A stretch of DNA of 19,396 nt from an uncultured Alphaproteobacteria bacterium. Lineage in GTDB: Bacteria; Pseudomonadota; Alphaproteobacteria; Rhizobiales; Pleomorphomonadaceae. Below are positions 1-8,599 of this stretch, one piece after another. The notes beneath the pieces were generated by a model. It did not search any database and had not been told where the DNA came from. It worked only from the letters and a program-made list of their open reading frames with translations. The first letter of the stretch is position 1, and each line of letters begins with the position of its first letter. The DNA lies in NCBI GenBank assembly GCA_937900425.1, contig CALCDT010000394.1, forward strand, positions 1-19,396, written 5' to 3'. The position numbers and the translations under genes are program-made.

Positions 1-1321
1 CCATCGTCCGGGACGCGGCGCGCTTTTCGGCGGCCGGCCCATTGGCCGCGGCGAGCCGCCGGGCGTGGTCGCGGGCGGCGGCGGAGCGGGCGTTGTGGGT
101 CAGGATGAAGTCGGCGATGCGCGGGCAGATCTCGGCCCGCCAGCGCGAGCCGTTGAAGACGCCGTAGTGGCCGACCGCCGGCTGCTCGTAGTGGACCTTC
201 ATGTCCTCCGGCAGTCGGTCGCAGAGGTCGTGGGCGGCGCGGGTCTGGCCGCGGCCGGTGATGTCGTCCTTCTCGCCCTCCACGGTCAGCAGCGCCGTCG
301 CGGTGATCGCCGAGCAGTCGACCAGCGCGCCGCGGTGGCGGAAAGTCCGCTTCGGCAGCGAATGGCGCACGAAGACCTCCTCGACGGTCTGGAGATAGAA
401 CTCCGCCGTCAGGTCCATCACCGCCAGATACTCGTCGTAGAATTCGCGGTGCTTGGTCGCCGAATCGCCGTCGCCGGTGACGAGGTGGTTGAAGAACTCT
501 TTGTGGGCGCCGAGGTGGCGGTCGAGGTTCATGCTCATGAAGCCGGTGAGCTGCAGGAAGCCCGGATAGACGTCGCGCATCACCCCCGGATTGGGGAAGG
601 GCACCTTCATGATGACGTTGCGGGCGAACCAGTCGGTGCCCTTCTTCTCGGCGAGGACGTTGACCGCGGTCGGATTGCGGCGGGTGTCGATCGGCCCGCC
701 CATCAGCGTCATCGACAAGGGCGTCGCCGGGTCGCCGGCCGCGTTCATCACCGCGACGGCGGCGAGCACCGGCACCGAGGGCTGGCAGACGCCGAGGACG
801 TGGCAGTCGCCGCCGAGGGCGCGGTTCATCTCGACGACGTAGTCGATGTAGTCGTCGAGGTCGAAGCGGCCCTCGACGAGGGGCACCATGCGGGCGTCGG
901 TCCAGTCGGTGACGTAGACCTCGTGGCGCGGCAGCAGCGCCTCGACGGTGCCGCGCAGCAGGGTCGCGTAGTGGCCCGACATCGGCGCCACCACCAGCAC
1001 CTTCGGATCGGCGCGGTGCGGGCGGGTGAAGCCGCGTTCGAAATGGATCAGCCGGCAGAAGGGCTTCTCCCAGACCACCTTCTCGGTGACGGCGACCCGC
1101 TCGCCGCCGACGAGGGTGGAGGCGAGGCCGAACTCGGGCTTGCCGTAGCGGCGGGTGCCGCGCTCGAACAGTTCGCAGGCGGCGGCGACCGACTTGCCGT
1201 AATCGGTGTGGGCGAGCGGATTGAACGGGTTCTGGAAGTAGAGGCGGGTGATGTCGGCGGCGGCGCGGGCGGGGCCGATGGCCGCGTGGTTGAATTCGTA
1301 GAGGTGATAGTAGGTCACCAT
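1..1321 (-). CDS. phaZ: Intracellular poly(3-hydroxybutyrate) depolymerase, C-terminus cut by window edge
   Basis: Cytoplasmic hydrolase that degrades native PHB granules to release hydroxybutyrate. The start is ATG at 1321, preceded by a strong ribosome site (GGAAGGA, about 5 bases upstream). 440 codons are visible without a stop; family members are about 400-440 residues, so only the last few residues should be missing. The lipase-like box reads GVCQPS with Cys179 as nucleophile instead of Ser, which is diagnostic of the PhaZ1/DepA-type intracellular enzymes. Acid and base candidates follow at Asp352/353 (EKDDI) and His385 (VGHYG), matching the Cys-Asp-His spacing of the Ralstonia enzyme. 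It is divergent from regB, sharing a 269-base upstream region. Family assignment is firm; the exact polymer specificity is inferred. Confidence 0.93.
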   Translation of the reverse strand, partial: MVTYYHLYEFNHAAIGPARAAADITRLYFQNPFNPLAHTDYGKSVAAACELFERGTRRYGKPEFGLASTLVGGERVAVTEKVVWEKPFCRLIHFERGFTRPHRADPKVLVVAPMSGHYATLLRGTVEALLPRHEVYVTDWTDARMVPLVEGRFDLDDYIDYVVEMNRALGGDCHVLGVCQPSVPVLAAVAVMNAAGDPATPLSMTLMGGPIDTRRNPTAVNVLAEKKGTDWFARNVIMKVPFPNPGVMRDVYPGFLQLTGFMSMNLDRHLGAHKEFFNHLVTGDGDSATKHREFYDEYLAVMDLTAEFYLQTVEEVFVRHSLPKRTFRHRGALVDCSAITATALLTVEGEKDDITGRGQTRAAHDLCDRLPEDMKVHYEQPAVGHYGVFNGSRWRAEICPRIADFILTHNARSAAARDHARRLAAANGPAAEKRAASRTM

Positions 1322-1590
1322 GTCTTCCTTCCGCGTCGACCGGCCGGATCGACGCTGGCGCACGTCTCCTCCGGCTTCTCGTCTTGCTGTCCGCGGCGCG
1401 CATCCGGGTCTTCGCAACTTTCGCCACCCTCGCGACCACAGGACAGGATAGGGAATTTCCGGGGGGATGCGCAAGGTGGCCATTGTGCAGTGCGACATCG
1501 CGCACCCGCGACAGCGCCGCGCCGCCGCATTATGGAAGACGACGGGGAACGCCGACCGCGGACGGTTCCGACGGGAAAGCCGGATCGGGG
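1322..1590. promoter_or_regulatory. Divergent phaZ/regB promoter region
   Basis: 269 non-coding bases between two divergent starts, so both promoters must lie here. A perfect inverted repeat GTGCG-N6-CGCAC occupies 1490-1505, about 85 bases before regB and 170 before phaZ, and is a candidate operator. A run of G residues at about 1461-1466 follows the AT-rich GGGAATTTCC. I see no convincing -35/-10 pair and no clear RegA-type site. The open frames that cross this stretch are shadows. Confidence 0.45.
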
Positions 1591-2907
1591 ATGAGACTGA
1601 GGCTCGGACAGGTCGACCAGCGCATCAAGCTGGACACGCTGGTGCGCCTGCGCTGGCTGGCGATCGCCGGCCAGTTCACGGCGCTCCTCGTCGTCGCCTT
1701 CGGCCTCGGCTACCACCTCCCGCTCGAAGCGGGGCTCGGCCTCGTCGCCCTGTCGGCCTTCCTCAACCTCCTCGTCAAGATCCGCTTTCCGGCGAGCCGG
1801 CGGCTCGGCGACGGCTGGGCCACCGGGATGCTGGCCTTCGACGTCTGCCAGCTCTCGGCGCTGCTGTTCCTCACCGGCGGCCTCGGCAACCCGTTCTCGG
1901 TGCTTCTGATCGCCCCGGTGGTGGTGTCGTCGACGGCGCTCGGCGTGCGCAACACCGTGCTGCTGAGCGCCCTCGTCATCCTCGCCGCCACCCTGCTCGC
2001 GGTGGTCCACCTGCCGCTGCCCTGGCGCGAGCCCGGCGGCGTCGCGCTGTCGCCGGTCTACCTCGCCGGGGTCTGGATCGCGCTCGTCTCGGCGCTCGCC
2101 TTCATGGTGACCTATTCCTGGCGGGTCGCAGAGGAAGCGCGCCAGCTGCAGGCGGCGCTGGCGGCGACGGAGCTGGTGCTGTCGCGCGAGCAGCACATGA
2201 ACCAGCTCGACGGCCTCGCGGCGGCGGCGGCCCACGAGCTCGGCACCCCGCTCGCCACCATCGCCCTCGTCGCCAAGGAGCTCTACAACGGCCTCGACAA
2301 GGCCTCGCCGATGCGCGAGGACCTGACGCTGCTGCGCGACCAGGCCCAGCGCTGCCGCGAGATCCTGCGCAAGCTGACCTCGCTGTCGGGCGAGTTCCAC
2401 GGCCACCTCCACGCGGTGCCGGTCAGCCATCTGGTCGAGGATCTCGTCGCCCCCCACCGCGACAGCGGCATCGACATCACCGTCCACGTCGAGGGCGAGC
2501 GCGACGACGAGCCGACCTCCGAGCGCGATCCCGGCATCGTCCACGGCCTCGCCAACATCCTCGAGAACGCCGCCGACTTCGCCCGCACGAGGGTCGACGT
2601 CACCGTGCGCTGGACCGGCGAGCGGGTCGCGGTCGTGGTCGAGGACGACGGACCGGGCTTCTCGCGCGAGGTGCTGGAGCGGATCGGCGAGCCCTACACC
2701 ACCACCCGCCGGCGCGACGGCGCCGCCGCCGGCCGGGCGGAAGCCGCCGCCGACGACACCGGCGCCGGCCTCGGCTTCTTCGTGGCGAAGACCCTGCTGG
2801 AGCGCTCCGGCGCCCGGCTGCACATCGTCAACCGCAAGGCGCCGCAGACCGGGGCCATGGTCGAGGTGCGCTGGCCCCGCGAGAGCTACGGCGCCGACCC
2901 GGCCTGA
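1591..2907 (+). CDS. regB: Redox-sensing sensor histidine kinase RegB/PrrB/ActS
   Basis: Membrane sensor kinase that responds to quinone and thiol redox state and phosphorylates RegA. The 438-residue product has about six N-terminal membrane segments (roughly residues 20-180). It carries the RegB quinone-site signature GGLGNPF at 96-102, the H box AAHELGTP with phospho-accepting His215, the redox-active Cys255 in the conserved RCREIL context, the N box NILENAADF at 322-330, the G1 box DDGPGF at 352-357 and a glycine-rich GAGLGFF near 391. These features separate RegB from generic kinases. The ATG at 1591 gives the normal family length but has only a weak GGGG ribosome site; upstream in-frame starts would run into the phaZ promoter. 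regA follows 230 bases downstream. No senC gene lies between them, unlike Rhodobacter. Confidence 0.93.
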   Translation: MRLRLGQVDQRIKLDTLVRLRWLAIAGQFTALLVVAFGLGYHLPLEAGLGLVALSAFLNLLVKIRFPASRRLGDGWATGMLAFDVCQLSALLFLTGGLGNPFSVLLIAPVVVSSTALGVRNTVLLSALVILAATLLAVVHLPLPWREPGGVALSPVYLAGVWIALVSALAFMVTYSWRVAEEARQLQAALAATELVLSREQHMNQLDGLAAAAAHELGTPLATIALVAKELYNGLDKASPMREDLTLLRDQAQRCREILRKLTSLSGEFHGHLHAVPVSHLVEDLVAPHRDSGIDITVHVEGERDDEPTSERDPGIVHGLANILENAADFARTRVDVTVRWTGERVAVVVEDDGPGFSREVLERIGEPYTTTRRRDGAAAGRAEAAADDTGAGLGFFVAKTLLERSGARLHIVNRKAPQTGAMVEVRWPRESYGADPA

Positions 2908-3056
2908 GCGGCGGCGGGGCCTGAACGGCGACCGGCCACGGGCGGCGACCCGGCCCGGGCGGCGCTGCCACGCACGGGCGTTCCGGAGGAAGGGGCGCTG
3001 CGACCGGCCCGCGCAGATCCGCCGGCGGCGCGCCGATCCGGCGCAGGGTAGCGCGA

Positions 3057-3084
3057 TTGCACGCGCCTCGCAGGGTGATAGACT
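3057..3084 (+). promoter_or_regulatory. Candidate sigma-70 promoter for regA
   Basis: TTGCAC (3057-3062), a 16-base spacer and TAGACT (3079-3084) lie in a locally less GC-rich stretch about 50 bases before the regA start. Together with the 230-base gap after regB, this suggests regA can be transcribed independently. The match is by eye to housekeeping consensus only. Confidence 0.4.
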
Positions 3085-3137
3085 TGATGCTAACAACCTG
3101 CCGCCGATGCGCCGGGCGAGCAGCGGGGAAAGACGCG

Positions 3138-3704
3138 ATGACCAACGACGACACCGACATCGACACCGCCGAGGCGATCGGCGAGGACAACACGCTGCTG
3201 ATCGTCGACGACGACAAGCCCTTCCTGCAGCGGCTCGGCCGCGCCATGGAGAGCCGCGGCTTTTCGGTCGAGACCGCCGACACCGTGGCCGAGGGCCTCG
3301 CCCGGGTCGCGGCCCGCCCGCCGGCCTATGCGGTGGTCGACATGCGGCTCGGCGACGGCAACGGCCTCGACGTCGTCGAGAAGCTGCGCGACAAGCGCTC
3401 CGACAGCCGCGTCATCATGCTGACCGGCTACGGCAACATCGCCACCGCCGTCACCGCGGTGAAGCTCGGCGCGCTCGACTATCTCGCCAAGCCCGCCGAC
3501 GCCGACGAGGTGTTCCAGGCGCTGACCGGCACCGGCGACAAGGCCGAGCCGCCGGAGAACCCGATGTCGGCCGACCGGGTGCGCTGGGAGCACATCCAGC
3601 GCATCTACGAACTCTGCGACCGCAACGTCTCGGAGACCGCGCGCCGGCTCAACATGCACCGCCGCACCCTGCAGCGCATCCTGGCGAAGCGCGCCCCGCG
3701 CTGA
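3138..3704 (+). CDS. regA: Response regulator RegA/PrrA/ActR
   Basis: Global redox-responsive transcription factor partnered with RegB; in alphaproteobacteria it controls respiration, photosynthesis, nitrogen and carbon fixation or acid tolerance genes. The 188-residue product has an N-terminal receiver domain with the acidic pair in IVDDDKPF, phospho-acceptor Asp68 (VVDMRLGDG), the conserved Thr in MLTGYG and the Lys in AKPAD. After a short proline-containing linker comes a Fis-type helix-turn-helix (VSETARRLNMHRRTLQRIL) that is almost invariant in RegA orthologues. The ATG at 3138 has a GGGGAAAGA ribosome site about 5 bases upstream and gives the usual family length (about 185). Transcription ends at the hairpin at 3748-3782. 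Confidence 0.95.
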   Translation: MTNDDTDIDTAEAIGEDNTLLIVDDDKPFLQRLGRAMESRGFSVETADTVAEGLARVAARPPAYAVVDMRLGDGNGLDVVEKLRDKRSDSRVIMLTGYGNIATAVTAVKLGALDYLAKPADADEVFQALTGTGDKAEPPENPMSADRVRWEHIQRIYELCDRNVSETARRLNMHRRTLQRILAKRAPR

Positions 3705-3747
3705 CGGCCGCGAGGCCCCTCGGCCCGATCCCTTCGAGGCTCATATC

Positions 3748-3782
3748 AAAAACCCCCGGAAGCGACGCTTCCGGGGATTTTT
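3748..3782. terminator. Bidirectional intrinsic terminator between regA and pckA
   Basis: A perfect 10-base-pair stem (CCCCGGAAGC at 3754-3763, GCTTCCGGGG at 3767-3776) with a 3-base loop is flanked by five A residues (3748-3752) and five T residues (3778-3782). It therefore works as a U-tract terminator for both converging genes, regA on plus and pckA on minus. Confidence 0.9.
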
Positions 3783-3825
3783 CGTTACGGGCCGGGCGGC
3801 GGCGATCATCCCGCCGCGGCGACCG

Positions 3826-5436
<1,611 letters not shown>

Positions 5437-6064
5437 CGCGTCACTCTTCGTCACGTGCGTCACTTTCCATCAGGGGGCCGGCGCTTCTCGCGGCCGGCGG
5501 GAGGCGGCTCGGCGCCGCCGGGATACGGTGGACCGGTCGCGGCTTTCGGCCACGGCGGTCATTCCGTCGAGAGGAGAGGCTCGGGCGGCGTCACGGCCGC
5601 CTAGCCGGATCGTCCTGCACCATCCGCAGGCGCCGCGCCGGTTGCGCGGGGTCGGGATGAGCGCCGTCACAAGCCGGCCGGGGCCCGAATCCCGCACCGT
5701 CCCGCCGCGCCATCTATCATTCCATCGGCTTTATCTATGATACTAGCTCGCCGGCGGGCCCGCCGCAAGTTGCCGGAAAGTCGAGAACCGCGCTCTCGAC
5801 CGGTTAATCGGTTGAAAGACAAGGATGTAAAATCTTTAGAATCTGAATTAAGGACGCCGGCGCAATTACCGTCGACCGGCCTCAAGATGTGCAGATGACG
5901 ATAACTCGACTAAATCGAATTAGACGCACCAAAGGACGTCGCATCACCAATTGTGCGAAGCCGCCCCCTCTTCAGGGCTGCGGCCAACCTGCGTCCGACA
6001 GATGAAACGAACACGAGGGGTCGCAGGTGCGGGGCGAGCGGAAGGAAGCCGTACCGAGAGCGGT
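5437..6064. promoter_or_regulatory. Long non-coding region upstream of pckA with AT-rich island
   Basis: No credible gene here; open frames are arginine-rich or shadow the flavoprotein gene. Contents seen: a direct repeat ATCTATCAT/ATCTATGAT (5712-5720 and 5733-5741) spaced 21 bases, i.e. two helical turns; an inverted repeat TCGAGA-N7-TCTCGA (5781-5799); an AT-rich island around 5812-5960 (23 of 30 bases A/T at 5821-5850) with a TAGAAT hexamer at 5837-5842; and a near-palindrome CTAAATCGAATTAG at 5910-5923. These probably hold the pckA promoter and operators. A small RNA cannot be excluded. Confidence 0.45.
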
Positions 6065-6113
6065 GGTGGACGCGAGGGGTCGATCACCACGGGCGCGACC
6101 CCTCGCGTCCACC
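6065..6113. repeat. Perfect 18-bp inverted repeat downstream of the HugZ-like gene
   Basis: The arms at 6065-6082 and 6096-6113 (GGTGGACGCGAGGGGTCG and its exact complement) enclose a 13-base loop and start 11 bases past the flavoprotein stop codon. The core CGAGGGGTCG also occurs alone at 6014-6023. There is no T tract on either side, so it is either an atypical terminator/RNA-stabilising hairpin or a dispersed palindromic repeat. Confidence 0.7.
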
Positions 6114-6123
6114 GCCACCCCGG

Positions 6124-6624
6124 TCACCGTCGCGGCGCCGCGAACAGGTCGGCCGCGCCGAGGGTGACGATGCGGCCGAAGCCCGCGACGAGGTGGCCGG
6201 CGGTGACGGCGAGGCGGTGGACGGCGAAGTCGGAGAAGCCGGCGTAGGCGTCCGCCTCGGGGTGGCGGGCGAGGAAGAGCGCGCGGGCCTGCGGGTCGCC
6301 GGTGACCGCGACGGTGCCGGTCAGCGTCAGCCGGGCGCCGGCGAGGGCGTCCTCCTCCTGCCCGTCCCGGTCATCGTCGCCGGGTCGCGGCGGGGCGACA
6401 AGGAGCAGGGACGCCCGCGGATCGCGCTCGAGATTGCGGGTGTGGACGGCGAGGCGCGACAGCAGCATGAGGACGCCTCCCCCTTCGCCGGCCTCGTCGT
6501 CGTGGGCCGCGACGGTGACGAGGCTGGCAAAGGGGGCACCGTCCTCGAGCAGGGTGGCGAGGCTGGCGGTGCCGGCTGCGGCGAGGATGGCGCGGGCCGC
6601 GGCGGCGGCGTCGAAGGCGGTCAC
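6124..6624 (-). CDS. Pyridoxamine 5'-phosphate oxidase-like FMN-binding split-barrel protein (short HugZ-like)
   Basis: The 166-residue product resembles the flavin split-barrel family that includes HugZ haem-utilisation proteins. Visible family features: N-terminal ATLLEDGAPFASLV strand region (about 23-36), LLSRLAVHTRNLERDPRASLLL (about 54-75) and the C-terminal GFSDFAVHRL...HLVAGFGRI (about 129-152). It lacks the C-terminal DUF2470 domain of full-length HugZ. Two acidic low-complexity insertions (about 41-50 and 80-93) sit in loops. The start is GTG at 6624 with GGAGAG 6 bases upstream. Substrate unknown; a role in haem breakdown or general oxidoreduction is only inferred. It lies downstream of xerC on the same strand, separated by the heptamer repeat. 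Confidence 0.8.
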   Translation of the reverse strand: MTAFDAAAAARAILAAAGTASLATLLEDGAPFASLVTVAAHDDEAGEGGGVLMLLSRLAVHTRNLERDPRASLLLVAPPRPGDDDRDGQEEDALAGARLTLTGTVAVTGDPQARALFLARHPEADAYAGFSDFAVHRLAVTAGHLVAGFGRIVTLGAADLFAAPRR

Positions 6625-6655
6625 GGGTCACTCTCCGATCGGGACGGACGGGAAA

Positions 6656-6704
6656 CGGGGTACGGGGTACCGGGTACGGGGTACGGGGTACCGGGTACCG
6701 GGTA
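6656..6704. repeat. Heptamer tandem repeat, seven copies of C(G/C)GGGTA
   Basis: Seven uninterrupted 7-base units (four CGGGGTA and three CCGGGTA) fill the spacer between xerC and the flavoprotein gene, with a degenerate eighth unit after them. The plus strand has eight runs of 3-4 G separated by 3-4-base linkers, which satisfies the G-quadruplex pattern twice over. The repeat sits 32 bases before the flavoprotein start. Confidence 0.9.
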
Positions 6705-6797
6705 CGGGCAGGCTGGCCCGGCCGCCGGCCGTCGGCAAGTCCGGCTGCGGCCGGACGGGCGGGGGGGTCGCCCCTGGCCGCCGGCCGCCGCGCGGCG

Positions 6798-7742
6798 TCA
6801 GGCCCGGGGGTGGGCGCGGTCGTAGACCTCGAGCAGGCGGGCGGCGTCGATGCCGGTGTAGACCTGCGTCGTCGACAGGCTGGCGTGGCCGAGCAGCTCC
6901 TGGATGGTGCGCAGATCCCCGCCGCGGCCGAGCAGATGGGTTGCGAAGCTGTGGCGCAGGGCGTGGGGCGTCGCGCTCGGCGGCAGGCCGAGGGCGCCGC
7001 GCAGCCGCTCCATGGCGAGCTGGACCAGACGCGCGTCGAGCCGCTTGCCGCGGACGCCGAAGAACAGCGGATCCTGCGGACCCGCCGCATAAGGGCAGAG
7101 CCTCAGATAGTCGGCGACGGCCTCCGCCACCACCGGCAGCACCGGCACGAGCCGGGTCTTGCCGCCCTTGCCGGTGACGCGCAGCGTGCCGCCGCCTGGG
7201 GGCGGGGCGTCGCCGCGGTCGAGCGCGAGCGCCTCGCCGACGCGCAGACCGGCGCCGTAGAGCAGGGCGAGCACCGCGGCGTCGCGGGCGGCGACCCAGG
7301 GCTCCTCGGCGAGCTGGCTGTCGGACTTCGTCACGGCGACGGCGTCGTGGGCGTCGAGCGGGCGCGGCAGGCGCTTCGGACGCTTGGGCGTACGCACCGC
7401 CGAGGCCGGAGCCGACGAGGCGCCGCCCTCCTTCTCCAGATGGCGGATCAGCGAGCGCACCCCGGCCATCGACCGCGCCAGCGTCGCCGCCCCTACGCCC
7501 TCGCGCTTGCGGCGGGCGAGGAAGGCGCGGAAGTCGGCCGGTGTCAGGCCGGCGAGGATCGCCGGGCTCGCCGGCTCGCCGTGGTGGGCGGTGAGGAAGG
7601 CGAGGAACTGGCGGACGTCGCGGCCGTAGGCTTCGAGCGTGTTGTCCGACAGCCGCCGCCGGGCGCCGAGGCTCTCCTGCCAGCGCGCGACCGCGTCGGC
7701 GAGGGCGGGGGTCATGATGACGAGGGCGGCGGTTTCGGTCAT
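6798..7742 (-). CDS. xerC: Tyrosine recombinase XerC
   Basis: Site-specific recombinase that, with XerD, resolves chromosome dimers at dif. The 314-residue product has an N-terminal core-binding SAM-like domain (about 11-105) and a C-terminal catalytic domain with the full set Arg167 (GAGLRVGE), Lys192 (GKGGKTR), His260 and Arg263 (HALRHSF), His286 (LGHASLS) and nucleophile Tyr295 (TTQVYT). The C-terminal LLEVYDRAHPRA is typical of alphaproteobacterial XerC rather than XerD. The start is ATG at 7742; the ribosome site is poor, and an ATG nine codons later (7715) is an alternative. A glycine/alanine-rich extension at about 106-116 lies between the domains. No mobile element accompanies it, so it reads as the housekeeping enzyme. 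Confidence 0.92.
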   Translation of the reverse strand: MTETAALVIMTPALADAVARWQESLGARRRLSDNTLEAYGRDVRQFLAFLTAHHGEPASPAILAGLTPADFRAFLARRKREGVGAATLARSMAGVRSLIRHLEKEGGASSAPASAVRTPKRPKRLPRPLDAHDAVAVTKSDSQLAEEPWVAARDAAVLALLYGAGLRVGEALALDRGDAPPPGGGTLRVTGKGGKTRLVPVLPVVAEAVADYLRLCPYAAGPQDPLFFGVRGKRLDARLVQLAMERLRGALGLPPSATPHALRHSFATHLLGRGGDLRTIQELLGHASLSTTQVYTGIDAARLLEVYDRAHPRA

Positions 7743-8091
7743 GGCACTCGGGGACTGAGGTTCGGGATCGCGGCGGATGGGCCGGCCTCGACCGGACGGC
7801 TGGTTCGAATCGGGTCTTCGCCGGCCATCGTGACGCCGCCTGCGCCGGCCGGGAAGGCCCGGAAGCGGCTGCGGCGCCGTGCGGCCGGCCCGGCGCGGAC
7901 GGTGCACGCGCCGGGGCCCCTCGCCCTCAGCCTCGGCGAAAATGCTGAACCCGTGGTGAACGGCCCTCTCAGGGAGCGTTCAGGGCGGGCGGCGTAGAAC
8001 AGGATCCATCGAAGGGCACCACGGACCGCCCTTCACGAAGCTCCCGGCCACCAGCACCCGCTCCGAAACGTCGACCCGAAGGATCCCCGCC
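7743..8091. promoter_or_regulatory. Divergent xerC / secreted-protein intergenic region
   Basis: 349 bases without a gene. Apart from the paired direct repeats at 7945-7985 I see only GC-rich filler. TAGAAC at 7996-8001, just after the repeats, could be the -10 element for the secreted protein gene, with the repeats overlapping the -35 position. Confidence 0.4.
7945..7985. promoter_or_regulatory. Candidate response-regulator operator: two direct-repeat pairs with 11-bp phasing
   Basis: TGAAC occurs at 7946-7950 and 7957-7961, and TCAGGG at 7969-7974 and 7980-7985; each pair is spaced exactly 11 bases. The second pair read on the minus strand is CCCTGA repeated, so the two pairs are related half-sites (TGAAC/GTTCA) in opposite orientation. 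Direct repeats one helical turn apart are typical of OmpR/PhoB-type regulators. The site ends 106 bases before the secreted-protein start. Confidence 0.5.
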
Positions 8092-8409
8092 ATGAAGACC
8101 GTCACCCTCGCCGCCCTCGCCCTCGCCCTCGGCCTCGGTGCCGTCGGCGCCACGCCCGCCGCCGCTTCCGACCGGCTCGTCATCCAGTTCGGCGCGGGCG
8201 GCACTCATGTCACCGGCACCATCGGCGGCCATCCCGGCTGGCGGCCGGTCGCCCAGCACCGCCCGCCGCACCAGCACTGGCGCCCGGCGCCGCGCCCGGT
8301 GACGATCTGCCAGCCGGCGTGGCGCAACAAGGTCGTCCACGACCGCTACGGCCGCGTCGTCAAGGTGGTGAAGACCAAGGTCGAACAGTGCCGCACCGTC
8401 TATCGCTGA
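8092..8409 (+). CDS. Small secreted His-rich protein of unknown function
   Basis: The 105-residue product has a clear Sec signal peptide (positively charged MK, hydrophobic AALALALGLGAVGA, probable cleavage after Ala25 in AAA-SD). The mature part of about 80 residues has a His/Pro/Trp-rich centre (about 47-68), a basic stretch VVKVVKTK and two cysteines, Cys73 and Cys100, that could form a periplasmic disulfide. The ribosome site GAAGGA lies about 8 bases before the ATG at 8092. Similar short periplasmic proteins are common in Hyphomicrobiales; no function is known to me. Metal binding through the His-rich segment is only a possibility. It stands alone, preceded by a candidate operator and followed by a hairpin. 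Confidence 0.8.
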   Translation: MKTVTLAALALALGLGAVGATPAAASDRLVIQFGAGGTHVTGTIGGHPGWRPVAQHRPPHQHWRPAPRPVTICQPAWRNKVVHDRYGRVVKVVKTKVEQCRTVYR

Positions 8410-8416
8410 CCGGGCG

Positions 8417-8451
8417 CGGCGACCGGAGGACGATCGTCCGGCCGGCCGCCG
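8417..8451 (+). terminator. Imperfect GC hairpin after the secreted-protein gene
   Basis: Starting 8 bases past the stop codon, CGGCG/CCGG/GGACGA (8417-8433) pairs with TCGTCC/CCGG/CGCCG (8434-8451) apart from one mismatch and a small bulge; the centre GGACGATCGTCC is a perfect 12-base palindrome. There is no T tract, so termination by this hairpin is uncertain. Confidence 0.4.
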
Positions 8452-8492
8452 GGCTCGTGCCCATACGCCCGGAGAAGGCGAGCGGGCCGGAT

Positions 8493-8520
8493 GTTGCGAG
8501 AATGACGTTGCGAGGATGAT
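8493..8520. repeat. Two-copy 14-bp tandem repeat
   Basis: GTTGCGAGAATGAC is followed directly by GTTGCGAGGATGAT (12 of 14 identical) in the spacer between two convergent genes. No function is evident. Confidence 0.7.
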
Positions 8521-8599
8521 GGCGCGGGTCGAACGACGCCCGCCCAGTCCGGCCCGCGCACGCGCGGCACCGACCGGTGGAGACCTCACGCCGCCGGCG

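Noticed and set aside
1315..3096. A 593-codon minus-strand open frame opposite regB
   Set aside because: It is an antisense shadow with Arg/Glu/Gly-rich composition; regB on plus has all kinase boxes.
5470..5885. Small minus-strand open frames of 72-75 codons upstream of pckA
   Set aside because: No ribosome sites, composition unlike protein, and one crosses the AT-rich regulatory island.
6656..6704. CRISPR-like or telomere-like array
   Set aside because: The units are only 7 bases with no spacers and no cas genes nearby; it is a simple tandem repeat.
7802..7811. tRNA T-arm-like GGTTCGAATC, possibly a tRNA or attachment site next to xerC
   Set aside because: The flanking bases do not form the T stem and no acceptor, D or anticodon arms can be built around it; xerC looks like the housekeeping gene.
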